A DNA stretch of 64,000 nucleotides from Advenella sp048381675 (GTDB lineage: Bacteria; Pseudomonadota; Gammaproteobacteria; Burkholderiales; Burkholderiaceae_B). This document shows positions 8,754 through 17,307 of the stretch, piece by piece. Location of the stretch: the NCBI RefSeq assembly GCF_048381675.1, contig NZ_JBLWIS010000005.1, positions 161,166 to 225,165 of the forward strand. The letters run 5' to 3'. Each line of letters begins with the position of its first letter. Positions within the stretch are counted from its first letter, which is position 1. Below the pieces are notes generated by a model that ran no database searches, was not told the origin of the DNA, and saw nothing but the letters and a program-made list of their open reading frames with translations. A program made the position numbers and the translations under genes.

Positions 8754-8788
8754 AGGAGTTTAAGGCGGCAAGCCGCCCACAAGTCATG
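8754..8788 (+). promoter_or_regulatory. Hairpin between Shine-Dalgarno-like site and start codon
   Basis: AGGAG occurs at 8756-8760 approximately, too far from the ATG at 8786, but the perfect inverted repeat GGCGGC-AA-GCCGCC lies between them. If folded, it would shorten the effective distance to about 13 nt. This helps to decide the start and suggests structure-dependent initiation, which is an inference. Confidence 0.35.
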
Positions 8789-10105
8789 GATATCCTTATC
8801 ATATTAGGACTCATTCTAGTCAATGGTCTTTTCGCAATGTCTGAAATCGCCATTGTTTCTTCCAAACGCATTCGCCTGCAAAACAAAGCCGACAACGGCA
8901 GTAAAAGCGCGGCTGCAGCCCTGAAACTATCCGACAGCCCAAGCCGCTTTCTGTCCACGGTACAAATCGGCATTACCCTGATCGGGATTTTCAACGGTGC
9001 CTTCGGTGAAGCCTCTATCGTATCCAGACTGACTCCTTTTTTCCTTAATATTCAGCCAATTAGTGGTTATGCCTATGAGTTTTCACTGGCAACCGTGGTG
9101 ATTGGCATTACCTATGCGTCATTAATTCTTGGCGAACTGGTGCCCAAGCGCATTGCCATGCAATACCCTGAAGCGGTCGCCATGTTTATTTCCGTGCCTA
9201 TGACCTGGCTGTCACGGATTGTGTCACCCTTTGTTGCCGTTTTGTCGTTTTCCACCGACTTCATCATGAAAGTCCTGCGCCTGCATGACAGCAAAAACAG
9301 CTCGTTAACCGAAGAGGACATTAGCGGCATGCTAAAAGAAGGCGCCACCGCCGGCCTGTTTGAAAAAACCGAGCATGATATTGTGGCCAGGGCACTGCAA
9401 CTGGATGACAAGCATATTGGCACCATCATGACGCCACGCTCGGATATTCACTATATAGACCTGAATTCCCCGCTTGAAGAAACGCTGCTGCGCATTGCCG
9501 ATAGCCCCTATTCCCGCTTCCCGGTCTGCCGGGACGGACTTGACAATATTATTGGCATTGTGGATGCCGGCAGCCTGTTCGAGCAGCAAATCAAACTGCA
9601 TCAAATCAACATCGAGTCGATTACCAAAACGGCCCTGTATGTCCCCGAAACCATTAGCGCCATGGACCTGCTGGAAGCCCTGCAAAAAAACCGCTCTGAA
9701 ATTGCGGTGGTCATTAACGAATATGGCGAAGTGGAAGGCGTGGTGACCCTACGCGACATCCTGAAAGTATTGGTGGGTCACGCGATTCCGATTAATGAAA
9801 ACCAGGTTTCGGACGCCGTGCAGCGCAAGGATGGCTCTTGGTTGCTGGATGGTGGCGTGTCACTGGACCGCTTCCGTGAAATTTTCGCATCCACCGTTAA
9901 ATTCCCGGAAGAAGAAGACGAGTCCTACCACACTATTGCCGGCTTCATCATGCACCAGTTAGGGCACATTCCGACTGAAACCGAAAGCGTGGAATGGGAA
10001 AACTACAAATTCGAAGTGGTGGACATGGACAAGCACCGGATTGACCGGGTGCTGGTGTCTGAAATCGTTCCTGAAAGCGATACCAGTGCGTTTGATGGTG
10101 AGTAA
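8786..10105 (+). CDS. CorC/HlyC family transporter-type membrane protein (DUF21-CBS-CorC_HlyC)
   Basis: The ATG at 8786 gives 439 residues beginning MDILIILGLILVNGLF; an upstream in-frame TTG at 8723 is less likely. Domain order is a DUF21 membrane domain with three to four hydrophobic segments (residues 1-190), a pair of CBS modules in the cytoplasm (about 195-330, with MTPRSDIHYIDL and VVINEYGEVEGVVTLRDIL) and a C-terminal CorC_HlyC domain (about 350-430). Proteins with this layout are linked to magnesium and cobalt efflux; the older 'hemolysin' name is not a proven function. The gene stands alone, followed by a tandem repeat and a REPIN-like element before the glycosyltransferase at 10394. 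Confidence 0.9.
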   Translation: MDILIILGLILVNGLFAMSEIAIVSSKRIRLQNKADNGSKSAAAALKLSDSPSRFLSTVQIGITLIGIFNGAFGEASIVSRLTPFFLNIQPISGYAYEFSLATVVIGITYASLILGELVPKRIAMQYPEAVAMFISVPMTWLSRIVSPFVAVLSFSTDFIMKVLRLHDSKNSSLTEEDISGMLKEGATAGLFEKTEHDIVARALQLDDKHIGTIMTPRSDIHYIDLNSPLEETLLRIADSPYSRFPVCRDGLDNIIGIVDAGSLFEQQIKLHQINIESITKTALYVPETISAMDLLEALQKNRSEIAVVINEYGEVEGVVTLRDILKVLVGHAIPINENQVSDAVQRKDGSWLLDGGVSLDRFREIFASTVKFPEEEDESYHTIAGFIMHQLGHIPTETESVEWENYKFEVVDMDKHRIDRVLVSEIVPESDTSAFDGE

Positions 10106-10131
10106 CTTCCCTGGGGCTATGTGCAAGCTTG

Positions 10132-10185
10132 GCGCTTTGTACCAGCACGGCGCTTTGCATTACCACTCTGCTTTGCATTACCACG
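10132..10185. repeat. Three tandem 18-bp repeats
   Basis: Three adjoining 18-bp units (10132-10149, 10150-10167, 10168-10185) share the pattern GCGCTTTGCATTACCACG, units 2 and 3 differing at three positions. They lie right next to the REPIN-like element that starts at 10194. Confidence 0.75.
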
Positions 10186-10193
10186 GCGCGGAT

Positions 10194-10319
10194 AACCACC
10201 CCGGCGCTACGCGCCACCCCTCCACGGAGGGGAATTTTCTAAACTTTTTTGATCAGGGCAAAGAATTCAAACAATTCCCCTCTGCGGAGGGGTGGCAGGC
10301 GAAGCCTGACGGGGTGGTT
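10194..10319. repeat. REPIN-like palindromic element, copy 2
   Basis: A 126-bp element with AACCACCCCG at one end and CGGGGTGGTT at the other, and inner CCCCTCCACGGAGGGG and CCCCTCTGCGGAGGGG hairpins. Its core differs from the other copies. An extra right-end half follows at about 10343-10362 (GAAGCGACGGGGTGGT). It lies only 75 bp before the glycosyltransferase start at 10394. Confidence 0.88.
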
Positions 10320-10393
10320 GCCTTGAGCCACAAGGTATTTCCTCGAAGCGACGGGGTGGTGGAACAAAAAACTCATGACCAGAAATTAAAACA

Positions 10394-11524
10394 ATGAAAA
10401 TCCTGTTTACCAATTTCCATAAACGAAACGGCGGTGGGCATGCCACGTATATTATCAACCTGCTTGCCCAGCTGGCGCCAGAACATGAATGCTTCGTGGC
10501 CACCCCCGGCACCAGCCGCCTGTACCGCTTTGCCCAGGCAGTTCCCAATGTACGGTGCATAGACCAGGGCATCAACTCGCGCATTGGCAAACTCTTGCCC
10601 GAAATAAAGCAACTCAGGAAGCGGATCCAACAGGAAAACTTTGACATTATTCATGTGAATGCCTCGGCAGACCACCGGCACGTCATGCTGGCCTGCCTGG
10701 GGCTACAGCACCGCCCTAAAATCATTTTTACCAAACACAATGACCACCCCGTGAGCAGTTTTGGGCACAAACTAAGGGCCAAACTGGCCACCGACCGCAT
10801 TATTGCGGTTAGCCGCTTTGTGGCGGACATGTTCCACAACTCGCCCTATGCGCATATCCCGCTGGACATGATTCACCACGGCATAGATACCCTGTATTTT
10901 GCCCCCGCCAGTGCCCAGCACAAACAACAATGCCGCCAGGCCTTGCTGGGTAATGAAGCCGCCAATGGGGAATTGATTTTGCTAGGCAGCACCGGTGGCA
11001 CCGATTATGAAAAAGGCTGGCTGGAAATGGTGCAAGCCGTGTCGCAACTGCCAGAAAACCTTAAAATCCGCTGCCGCATTATCATGGCCGGCGACCCGCC
11101 CAATGAAGAAAAAATGAACCGGGTAAGAACACTGGGCATGGAAAAACAGCTGGTTTTCCCGGGCCTGGTTGACGATGTGCGGGACATTCTGGCGGCCTGT
11201 GACCTGGGCTTTGTCCTGTCACACAAAGAGGCGCTTTCTTTTGCCTGCCGTGAAAGCATGGCCCTGGGCCTGCCCACCATTGCCAGCAATGCGGGCGGTC
11301 TGCCCGAAAACATACAGCATGGCAAAGACGGCTGGATTGTAGCAGCCCAAAACCCGCAGGCCTTGCAAACATTATTGCAGGAAATCCTGGATAAGCCCGC
11401 GCTACTTCACAAAATTTCGGTGGCCAGCCGCCAAACGGCTGAACAGCACTTTAACCTGGACACCTTTGCCCGTAAAACCCTGAACACGTACCAGCAGGCT
11501 TTGGGCCTGCCTTTGCAGCCATGA
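10394..11524 (+). CDS. Glycosyltransferase family 4 (GT-B fold)
   Basis: A 376-residue cytoplasmic or membrane-peripheral glycosyltransferase. The N-terminal Rossmann half begins MKILFTNFHKRNGGGHATYI with the glycine-rich acceptor-side loop, and IHVNASADHRHV follows. The C-terminal half carries the GT4 nucleotide-sugar block, ending in SFACRESMALGLPTIASNAGG with the conserved E-x7-E type element. The stop overlaps the start of the deacetylase by 4 nt (ATGA), so the two are translationally coupled and probably act on the same glycan, one adding and the other deacetylating an amino sugar. The pair begins the polysaccharide locus but lies on the opposite strand from rfbBAC. Donor and acceptor are unknown. 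Confidence 0.88.
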   Translation: MKILFTNFHKRNGGGHATYIINLLAQLAPEHECFVATPGTSRLYRFAQAVPNVRCIDQGINSRIGKLLPEIKQLRKRIQQENFDIIHVNASADHRHVMLACLGLQHRPKIIFTKHNDHPVSSFGHKLRAKLATDRIIAVSRFVADMFHNSPYAHIPLDMIHHGIDTLYFAPASAQHKQQCRQALLGNEAANGELILLGSTGGTDYEKGWLEMVQAVSQLPENLKIRCRIIMAGDPPNEEKMNRVRTLGMEKQLVFPGLVDDVRDILAACDLGFVLSHKEALSFACRESMALGLPTIASNAGGLPENIQHGKDGWIVAAQNPQALQTLLQEILDKPALLHKISVASRQTAEQHFNLDTFARKTLNTYQQALGLPLQP

Positions 11525-12258
11525 TACCTATTCTGATGTACCACCAGATTGCCGACCTGCCCCCCAAAGGCACCCCCTACCGTGGCCTATGCGTGCCAGC
11601 CAAAAAATTTGCGCAACAAATGCAATGGCTTAAACGGCTGGGCTACCGTGGCCTAAGCATGCAAGACCTGCTGCCCTATCTGGAAGGAAAAAAAAGCGGC
11701 AAGGTTTTCGGGATCACCTTTGATGACGGCTACACCAATGTACACGACAATGCCCTGCCCGTTCTGCAACGTCTGGGCTTTACCGCCACCACCTACTTTG
11801 TGGCCGGGCACCCGGGCGGGCATAACCACTGGGATATTGAAAAAGGCATTCCCCGCTCGGGGCTGATGAACGAACAACAAATACAAAACTGGGCCAATGC
11901 CGGGCAGGAAATTGGTTCACATACCATAGACCATGTTCATTTAACCCAGCTGCCGGAAGATGAGGCACGGCGGCAAATTGAAGCCTCCAAACACGGATTA
12001 GAAGCCGTTTTTGGCGTACCAGTTACCGCCTTTTGCTACCCGTATGGGGATGAATCTGCCGCGGTAAGGGAAATGACCCGCCAGGCGGGCTATACCAATG
12101 CCACGTTAACGGTAAAGGGACTGGCCCTGAAAGAGGATGATTTGTTTGGCCTGCCACGTGTTACGGTTTCAGGCAATATTGGCCTGGTCGGTTTTTTAAT
12201 GAAATGCCTGACGCAAAAAGAGCATAAGCGGCGGGTGAAGAAAGAAAGGCAATCCTAA
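11521..12258 (+). CDS. Polysaccharide deacetylase (carbohydrate esterase 4, NodB-type)
   Basis: A 245-residue NodB-homology protein that should remove acetyl groups from N-acetylated sugars using a divalent metal. The first motif appears as TFDDGYTNVHDN near residue 65, giving the catalytic and metal-binding Asp pair; the His pair is in SHTIDHVHL near residue 138; and a later motif is FCYPYGDES. There is no signal peptide, so it acts on the cytoplasmic side, in contrast to secreted peptidoglycan deacetylases. It overlaps the preceding GT4 by 4 nt. It converges on rfbC with 38 bp between stops. Substrate is inferred only as the product of the adjoining transferase. Confidence 0.88.
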   Translation: MIPILMYHQIADLPPKGTPYRGLCVPAKKFAQQMQWLKRLGYRGLSMQDLLPYLEGKKSGKVFGITFDDGYTNVHDNALPVLQRLGFTATTYFVAGHPGGHNHWDIEKGIPRSGLMNEQQIQNWANAGQEIGSHTIDHVHLTQLPEDEARRQIEASKHGLEAVFGVPVTAFCYPYGDESAAVREMTRQAGYTNATLTVKGLALKEDDLFGLPRVTVSGNIGLVGFLMKCLTQKEHKRRVKKERQS

Positions 12259-12296
12259 GCTCGGATAAAAAGAGCCAAAGCTCAATCAAACGCCCG

Positions 12297-12842
12297 TTAA
12301 TCAAACAACTCACTGTTTCGTAAACTATTTCCAGACTGGTCTTTGACAGATAAGACGGGGGCCGCCGTCAATGGCCACTGTATATCAATATCCGGATCAT
12401 TCCAGGCTATGCAACGCTCATGTTCAGGCGCATAGTAATCACTGGTTTTATACTCCACCTCGGCCACCTCGGACAGCACCAAAAACCCGTGCGCAAAACC
12501 TTCAGGAATCCAAACCTGGCGTTTATTTTCGGCGCTTAACTCTTCTGCCACCCATTGCCCAAACGTGGGCGATGAACGGCGCAAATCCACCACCACATCA
12601 AAAATCTTTCCAACAATCGCTCTTACCAGCTTGGCCTGCGGCTGTTGAATTTGATAATGCAGGCCCCGCAATACATTGGCCTGGGAACGGGAATGGTTGT
12701 CTTGCACAAAACTTACCCGCCTTCCCACCACCTGCTCAAACTTCCTGGCATTAAAGCTTTCCATAAAAAAACCACGCTCATCGGCAAACACATCAGGTTC
12801 AACAAGCAAGACATCGGCAAGCCGGGTTTTAATAATCTTCAT
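12297..12842 (-). CDS. rfbC: dTDP-4-dehydrorhamnose 3,5-epimerase
   Basis: A 181-residue cupin enzyme that epimerises dTDP-4-keto-6-deoxyglucose at C3 and C5. Family hallmarks are QDNHSRSQANVLRGLHYQ with the catalytic His of GLHYQ, then VDLRRSSPTFGQW, and IPEGFAHGF followed by EYKTSDYY with the proposed catalytic Tyr. It is the last gene of rfbB-rfbA-rfbC, 3 nt after the rfbA stop. The usual fourth gene rfbD, the NADPH-dependent reductase that finishes dTDP-L-rhamnose, is not present in this cluster or elsewhere in the window. Confidence 0.95.
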   Translation of the reverse strand: MKIIKTRLADVLLVEPDVFADERGFFMESFNARKFEQVVGRRVSFVQDNHSRSQANVLRGLHYQIQQPQAKLVRAIVGKIFDVVVDLRRSSPTFGQWVAEELSAENKRQVWIPEGFAHGFLVLSEVAEVEYKTSDYYAPEHERCIAWNDPDIDIQWPLTAAPVLSVKDQSGNSLRNSELFD

Positions 12843-12845
12843 GAT

Positions 12846-13724
12846 TCAACTATTTTTAACCAGGCGCAACAAGTACTGGCCATACTCATTCTTGGCCAAG
12901 GGCTGTGCCAATGCTTCAAGCTGGGTGGCACTAATAAAGCCTTTGCGATAGGCAATTTCCTCTGGGCAGGACACTTTTAACCCCTGCCGCTTTTCAATGG
13001 TTTGAATAAAATTACCCGCATCAATCAGGCTTTCATGCGTACCCATATCCAGCCAGGCATAACCACGGCCCATTAGCTCAACCGAAAGCTGCCCTTTATT
13101 CAAGTAAGCACAATTGCAATCGGTAATTTCCAACTCTCCGCGTGCCGAAGGCTTTAATGAGGCAGCAATATCAAGAATCTGGTTGTCATAAAAATACAGG
13201 CCGGTAACGGCAAAATTGGATTTGGGTTGTTTGGGTTTTTCTTCCAAAGAAACCACCTTGCCCTGCCCATTAAACCCCACCACCCCGTAACGCTGGGGAT
13301 CTTGCACATGATAGGCAAATACCGTGGCGCCCTCTTCCCGGGCACAGGCGCGCGCTAACTGGCGGGGCAAGTCATGCCCGTAGAAAACGTTATCGCCCAA
13401 TACCAGGGCAACCGAACTATTACCCACAAACTGGCGGCCAATAATAAAAGCCTGGGCCAGACCATTGGGACTGGGTTGTTCTGCATAGCTAATGTTAAGC
13501 CCCCATTGGCTGCCATCACCCAACAAATGCTGGAACCGTGGCAAATCCCAAGGCGTTGAAATAAGCAGAATATCGCGGATACCGGCCAGCATTAAGGTAC
13601 TTAGGGGGTAATAAATCATGGGTTTGTCGTAAACCGGCAGCAACTGCTTGGACACCGCCAGCGTAACCGGATACAAGCGTGTACCCGAGCCACCCGCCAG
13701 AATAATGCCTTTACGCTGCGTCAT
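12846..13724 (-). CDS. rfbA: Glucose-1-phosphate thymidylyltransferase
   Basis: The true start is the ATG at 13724, whose bases overlap the rfbB stop (ATGA); the longer open frame reaching 13808 lies inside rfbB and lacks family similarity. The product is 292 residues, standard for RmlA. It converts dTTP and glucose-1-phosphate to dTDP-glucose. The nucleotidyltransferase signature is GIILAGGSGTRLYP, followed by SKQLLPVYDKPMIYYPLS, and later FYGHDLPRQL-like and VVSLEEKPKQPKSNFAVTG. It is the second step-encoding gene of the dTDP-sugar operon, tightly coupled to rfbB and rfbC. Confidence 0.95.
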   Translation of the reverse strand: MTQRKGIILAGGSGTRLYPVTLAVSKQLLPVYDKPMIYYPLSTLMLAGIRDILLISTPWDLPRFQHLLGDGSQWGLNISYAEQPSPNGLAQAFIIGRQFVGNSSVALVLGDNVFYGHDLPRQLARACAREEGATVFAYHVQDPQRYGVVGFNGQGKVVSLEEKPKQPKSNFAVTGLYFYDNQILDIAASLKPSARGELEITDCNCAYLNKGQLSVELMGRGYAWLDMGTHESLIDAGNFIQTIEKRQGLKVSCPEEIAYRKGFISATQLEALAQPLAKNEYGQYLLRLVKNS

Positions 13725-14806
13725 ACCCTGCCCCCATTGCCATGATGATGGCCATAATGCAAAGCCATCCAGTCGCGGTAAGAACCGTTTTGCACGCCTT
13801 GCACCCAATCACTGTTATTTAAATACCACTGGATGGTTTTTTGCAAACCCGTTGTGAAAGTTTCCTGCGGGTGCCAACCCAGTTCCTGCACTATTTTAGT
13901 GCCATTAATGGCATAACGCCGGTCGTGGCCGGGGCGGTCTGCCACAAAAGCAATTTGCCGGTGGTATGACTGCCCGCCTGCACGCGGGCGGATTTCATCA
14001 AGCACATCACATATGGCTTGCACAACATCCAGATTGGTGCGTTCATTGCCACCACCAATGTTGTAAGTGTCCCCCGGTATGCCTTTGGCCAATACCGTCG
14101 AAATGGCCGCACAATGATCGCCTACATACAGCCAGTCACGTATTTGCAAGCCATCCCCATAAATGGGCAAAGGCCTGCCTGCCAGCGCATTCATAATCAC
14201 CAGTGGAATAAGCTTTTCAGGAAACTGACGCGGGCCATAATTATTACCGCAATTGGTGGTTAACACAGGCAAGCCATAAGTATGGTGCCACGCCCGCACC
14301 AAGTGATCAGAGGCCGCCTTACTGGCAGAATACGGGCTGTTAGGCTGGTAGCAGGACGACTCTGTAAATGCCGGCTCTGCTAACGATAAAGAACCGTAGA
14401 CTTCGTCGGTAGACACATGCAGAAAACGGAAATTCTCCTTTTCAGAAGCAGCCAATGTATGCCAATAAGCGCGAACGCATTCCAGCAAACTGAAAGTGCC
14501 CACGATATTGGTTTGTATGAAGCTGGCTGGCCCATGAATGGAACGGTCCACATGCGATTCGGCCGCAAAATTAATAATTGCCCTAGGCCGATATTGGGTT
14601 AACAGCTGGGAGATGGTATTTTGGTTGGCAATATCGGTTTGAACAAAATGGTAACCGGGGTGATTTTCAATAGAAGACAGGCTTTGCAGATTGCCTGCAT
14701 AAGTGAGCTTATCTATATTTACAACAGGCTCGCCAGATTGGCCAAGCCAATCCAGGATGAAATTACTGCCTATAAAACCGGCGCCACCGGTTACGAAAAT
14801 TGTCAT
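13721..14806 (-). CDS. rfbB: dTDP-glucose 4,6-dehydratase
   Basis: A 361-residue extended short-chain dehydrogenase that makes dTDP-4-keto-6-deoxyglucose. The NAD-binding motif is TGGAGFIGSNF at the N-terminus, the catalytic region is STDEVYGSL, and the Tyr-Lys pair is in SPYSASKAASDHLV. NCGNNYGPRQFPEKLIPL is also characteristic. It leads rfbBAC and is divergent from the sugar transferase at 15166 across a 359-bp region. The first part of the protein is well conserved and the length is normal for RmlB. Confidence 0.95.
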   Translation of the reverse strand: MTIFVTGGAGFIGSNFILDWLGQSGEPVVNIDKLTYAGNLQSLSSIENHPGYHFVQTDIANQNTISQLLTQYRPRAIINFAAESHVDRSIHGPASFIQTNIVGTFSLLECVRAYWHTLAASEKENFRFLHVSTDEVYGSLSLAEPAFTESSCYQPNSPYSASKAASDHLVRAWHHTYGLPVLTTNCGNNYGPRQFPEKLIPLVIMNALAGRPLPIYGDGLQIRDWLYVGDHCAAISTVLAKGIPGDTYNIGGGNERTNLDVVQAICDVLDEIRPRAGGQSYHRQIAFVADRPGHDRRYAINGTKIVQELGWHPQETFTTGLQKTIQWYLNNSDWVQGVQNGSYRDWMALHYGHHHGNGGRV

Positions 14807-15165
14807 AGCCTTGAAGCAATGAAGAAAAAAGAAGTTTACCGTTTTTACACAGCAAATACCAAAAATTACATCAAAGACCTATAACCTGGAATTTTACCTG
14901 TGTTGCCCAAGCGTTAGCTTACCCTAGTGGATGAGCACCAAACCCAATTGTACTGCCCAGTTTGCACTCTGAGACGTTGAGCTGATTAGGTCTTGGCTAC
15001 GAAAATGGAAAAAATTCCGCAAGTTTAAAACAATAATTCTTACGACATGAGGGCAATTAATAATAAACAATCATAAATGTAGCAACTATGTCAGACCTTA
15101 CTGTCACATAGTGACATACAATAGCCGATGAATATAAAAATACAGACATCATTTTATAAATCTGC
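14807..15165. promoter_or_regulatory. 359-bp divergent promoter region with a TGTCAC-ATA-GTGACA palindrome
   Basis: This AT-rich gap separates rfbB from the initiating sugar transferase and must drive both. The clearest element is the perfect palindrome TGTCAC-ATA-GTGACA at 15102-15116, about 50 bp before the transferase start. Its half-sites resemble those of the candidate site at 2033-2048 but the spacing is one base shorter. No credible ORF or RNA gene was found in the rest. Confidence 0.4.
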
Positions 15166-16437
15166 ATGAAAAATTTTTCACAAAGACGTTTTCATAAATT
15201 ACACGAACAAATTTTACTGTCCCGTACGTTTTCATTAATGCTGGGATGGTGCATTGCCGTTGCCCTGCCTTTTGCCATACATATTGGTTTTAGGGATATA
15301 AACTACATTGATAATGGCCAATTCAATGCGCTTTGGCTTTCCAGTATTGCCTTTGTTTTAAGCCATACCTGGTGCAATTCATTAACTGCTTCTTACCCGG
15401 GTGGAAGATCTGCTTTCCTGATTGCCCCACAAATATTTTTTGTATATTTATGTGTAATTCTAGGCACCTTTTTATTTCAAATAAATGCATCCAGGCTAAT
15501 TATTATAACCAGCGGTCTCATTACTTTGGTATGGCTATATATAGAGTATATTTTCACATATAAATACCGTATTCCCAAACTGGCCGTTGTTGTACAACCC
15601 AATACCCAAGAGCTATTGGCGCTTAACACTATTGATGCGCGTCCTTTATCAATACCCATACTTAATGAGAAGCGTTACGATGCCATAGTGGCTGATTTTG
15701 CCACTATTACGCCAGAGTGGCAACGTTTTCTAACCCAATGTGCCTTGCAAAGAACACCCATTTACAATGCCAATCAAATTTTTGAATCTGTCACTGGCAG
15801 AGTCAGAATACGCAATATGTCTGAAAATAATATAGGTGCTCTTTTACCTTCTGTATTTTATGAAAGAGTAAAAATATGCCTGGATTGGTTAATTGTAATA
15901 CTTACACTTCCCATTACAATACCCATCGTTTTACTTACCGCGATATTGGTTAAACTGGAAAGCCCCGGGCCTGTTTTTTATACACAAACCAGAATTGGGC
16001 AAGGGAATAAGCCCTTTACCATATACAAAATACGCAGTATGCGCTTTGACAGGGCTGCCCCTGAAAAATTTGCGGGAGAAGATGACCCAAGAATTACCCG
16101 GGTTGGTAAAATTATTCGCAAACTTCGTATTGATGAACTGCCACAATTTTTAAATATTATTAAAGGTGATATGAGCCTGATTGGGCCACGACCTGAACAA
16201 CCCAGTTTTGTTGAAGAGTTTGATAAGCAAATCCCATTTTATAGCTACCGGCATGTGGTTAAACCAGGCATTACTGGATGGGCACAGGTTCGACATGGTT
16301 ATGCCGCAAACTCAGATGAAACAAAAGTAAAAATTGAACATGATTTTTATTACATAAAAAACTGCTCAATTTCATTTGATTTTTATATTATTTTATTAAC
16401 TATTCGTACAATGCTGACCGGTTTTGGTGCCAGGTAA
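15166..16437 (+). CDS. Undecaprenyl-phosphate sugar phosphotransferase (WcaJ/WbaP-like initiating transferase)
   Basis: A 423-residue polyisoprenyl-phosphate hexose-1-phosphate transferase that should start repeat-unit synthesis by moving a sugar phosphate to undecaprenyl phosphate. Hydrophobic segments occupy roughly residues 15-130, a soluble linker follows, and a further membrane segment (WLIVILTLPITIPIVLLTAI) precedes the catalytic domain. That domain shows the family blocks GPVFYTQTRIGQG, RKLRIDELPQFLNII, GDMSLIGPRPEQP and KPGITGWAQV. The gene is AT-rich compared with the housekeeping genes. It faces rfbBAC and converges on the GT2 gene at 16457. The sugar (glucose, galactose or other) cannot be told. 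Confidence 0.92.
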   Translation: MKNFSQRRFHKLHEQILLSRTFSLMLGWCIAVALPFAIHIGFRDINYIDNGQFNALWLSSIAFVLSHTWCNSLTASYPGGRSAFLIAPQIFFVYLCVILGTFLFQINASRLIIITSGLITLVWLYIEYIFTYKYRIPKLAVVVQPNTQELLALNTIDARPLSIPILNEKRYDAIVADFATITPEWQRFLTQCALQRTPIYNANQIFESVTGRVRIRNMSENNIGALLPSVFYERVKICLDWLIVILTLPITIPIVLLTAILVKLESPGPVFYTQTRIGQGNKPFTIYKIRSMRFDRAAPEKFAGEDDPRITRVGKIIRKLRIDELPQFLNIIKGDMSLIGPRPEQPSFVEEFDKQIPFYSYRHVVKPGITGWAQVRHGYAANSDETKVKIEHDFYYIKNCSISFDFYIILLTIRTMLTGFGAR

Positions 16438-16456
16438 GCTTCTTTTAAAATTTTCT

Positions 16457-17224
16457 TTATTCTTTTTTCTTTTCACGTTTAATTAACTGTAACGATTTCA
16501 ATGGCAACCTTAAAAGCAAAAATAAAAAATTAGTATATCTCTCATTTTCTTTAAATGAACGAAGCATTTCTTGAGTTGAAACCTTATAGCTTTGCAAACC
16601 GGAAGTACTTACTCCACCAACACGCATTCTTACCCAGACTTTATCTACTGTTATAAAACTCAACTCATGTACCAACAAAGCACGCACAAAAAAATCAAAA
16701 TCGGCACTAATTTTATAATTAAGCTTATAAGTGCCTACTTTTTTATATGCTTCGCGACGAATAAAAGCCGCAGGATGTGGAGCCATAAGACCAAAACGTA
16801 ACTTCCAAGGCTTAAAGCCAATTGCCTTATAGTATCTTACAGCATGATTCAATTCATCTTCATGTACAAAATCAACACCACCTAAAACCATATCAGTGGT
16901 AGCTGATTTTTGAAATTCAACAACAACTTCCGAGATAGAATTTTCTGTACGATAAAAATCATCAGAATTTAAAATACCAATTACATCGCCTGTTGCTTTT
17001 TCGATTCCCTTATTCATTGCATCATAAATACCCTTATCAGGTTCAGAAATAATTTTTGCAATACGACCTTGATACTCCCGAACAATATCCATGGTCTTAT
17101 CTGTCGACTTTCCATCAACAATAATATATTCAATATCTGAATATTTTTGCGCCAGCACAGACTCTATCGTGTCACGAATTGTTGCTTCACTATTAAAGCA
17201 AACAGTAATAATAGATATTTTCAA
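16457..17224 (-). CDS. Glycosyltransferase family 2 (WcaA-like)
   Basis: A 255-residue GT-A-fold transferase. It opens KISIITVCFNSEATIRDTIE, has the nucleotide-binding IEYIIVDGKSTDKT and the metal-binding-type ILNSDDFY, and DKGIYDAMNKGI in between, as in colanic-acid type WcaA/WcaE enzymes. It is the last gene of the minus-strand polysaccharide run, 83 bp after manC, and is markedly AT-rich. A short C-terminal basic tail (LIKREKKKE) could contact the membrane. The acceptor and donor are unknown, though GDP-fucose or UDP-glucuronate are the sugars supplied by neighbours. Confidence 0.87.
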   Translation of the reverse strand: MKISIITVCFNSEATIRDTIESVLAQKYSDIEYIIVDGKSTDKTMDIVREYQGRIAKIISEPDKGIYDAMNKGIEKATGDVIGILNSDDFYRTENSISEVVVEFQKSATTDMVLGGVDFVHEDELNHAVRYYKAIGFKPWKLRFGLMAPHPAAFIRREAYKKVGTYKLNYKISADFDFFVRALLVHELSFITVDKVWVRMRVGGVSTSGLQSYKVSTQEMLRSFKENERYTNFLFLLLRLPLKSLQLIKREKKKE

Positions 17225-17307
17225 AAACCATCTCTTCTTAAGTTTTAACTTTGATGTTTTTAGCCATTTAAAATATTGATATTTATATTTTTCAAATAGC
17301 TTACCAA

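Noticed and set aside
10041..10397. A 118-residue plus-strand frame across the gap before the GT4 gene
   Set aside because: It is made of the end of the CorC-type gene in another frame, tandem repeats and a palindromic element.
12258..12297. Small GAGC-CAAA-GCTC hairpin between deacetylase and rfbC
   Set aside because: The stem is only 4 bp and no U run follows, so it does not support a terminator.
13725..13808. N-terminal extension of rfbA to 13808
   Set aside because: The extra residues are encoded inside rfbB and do not resemble RmlA; the ATG overlapping the rfbB stop is the normal start.
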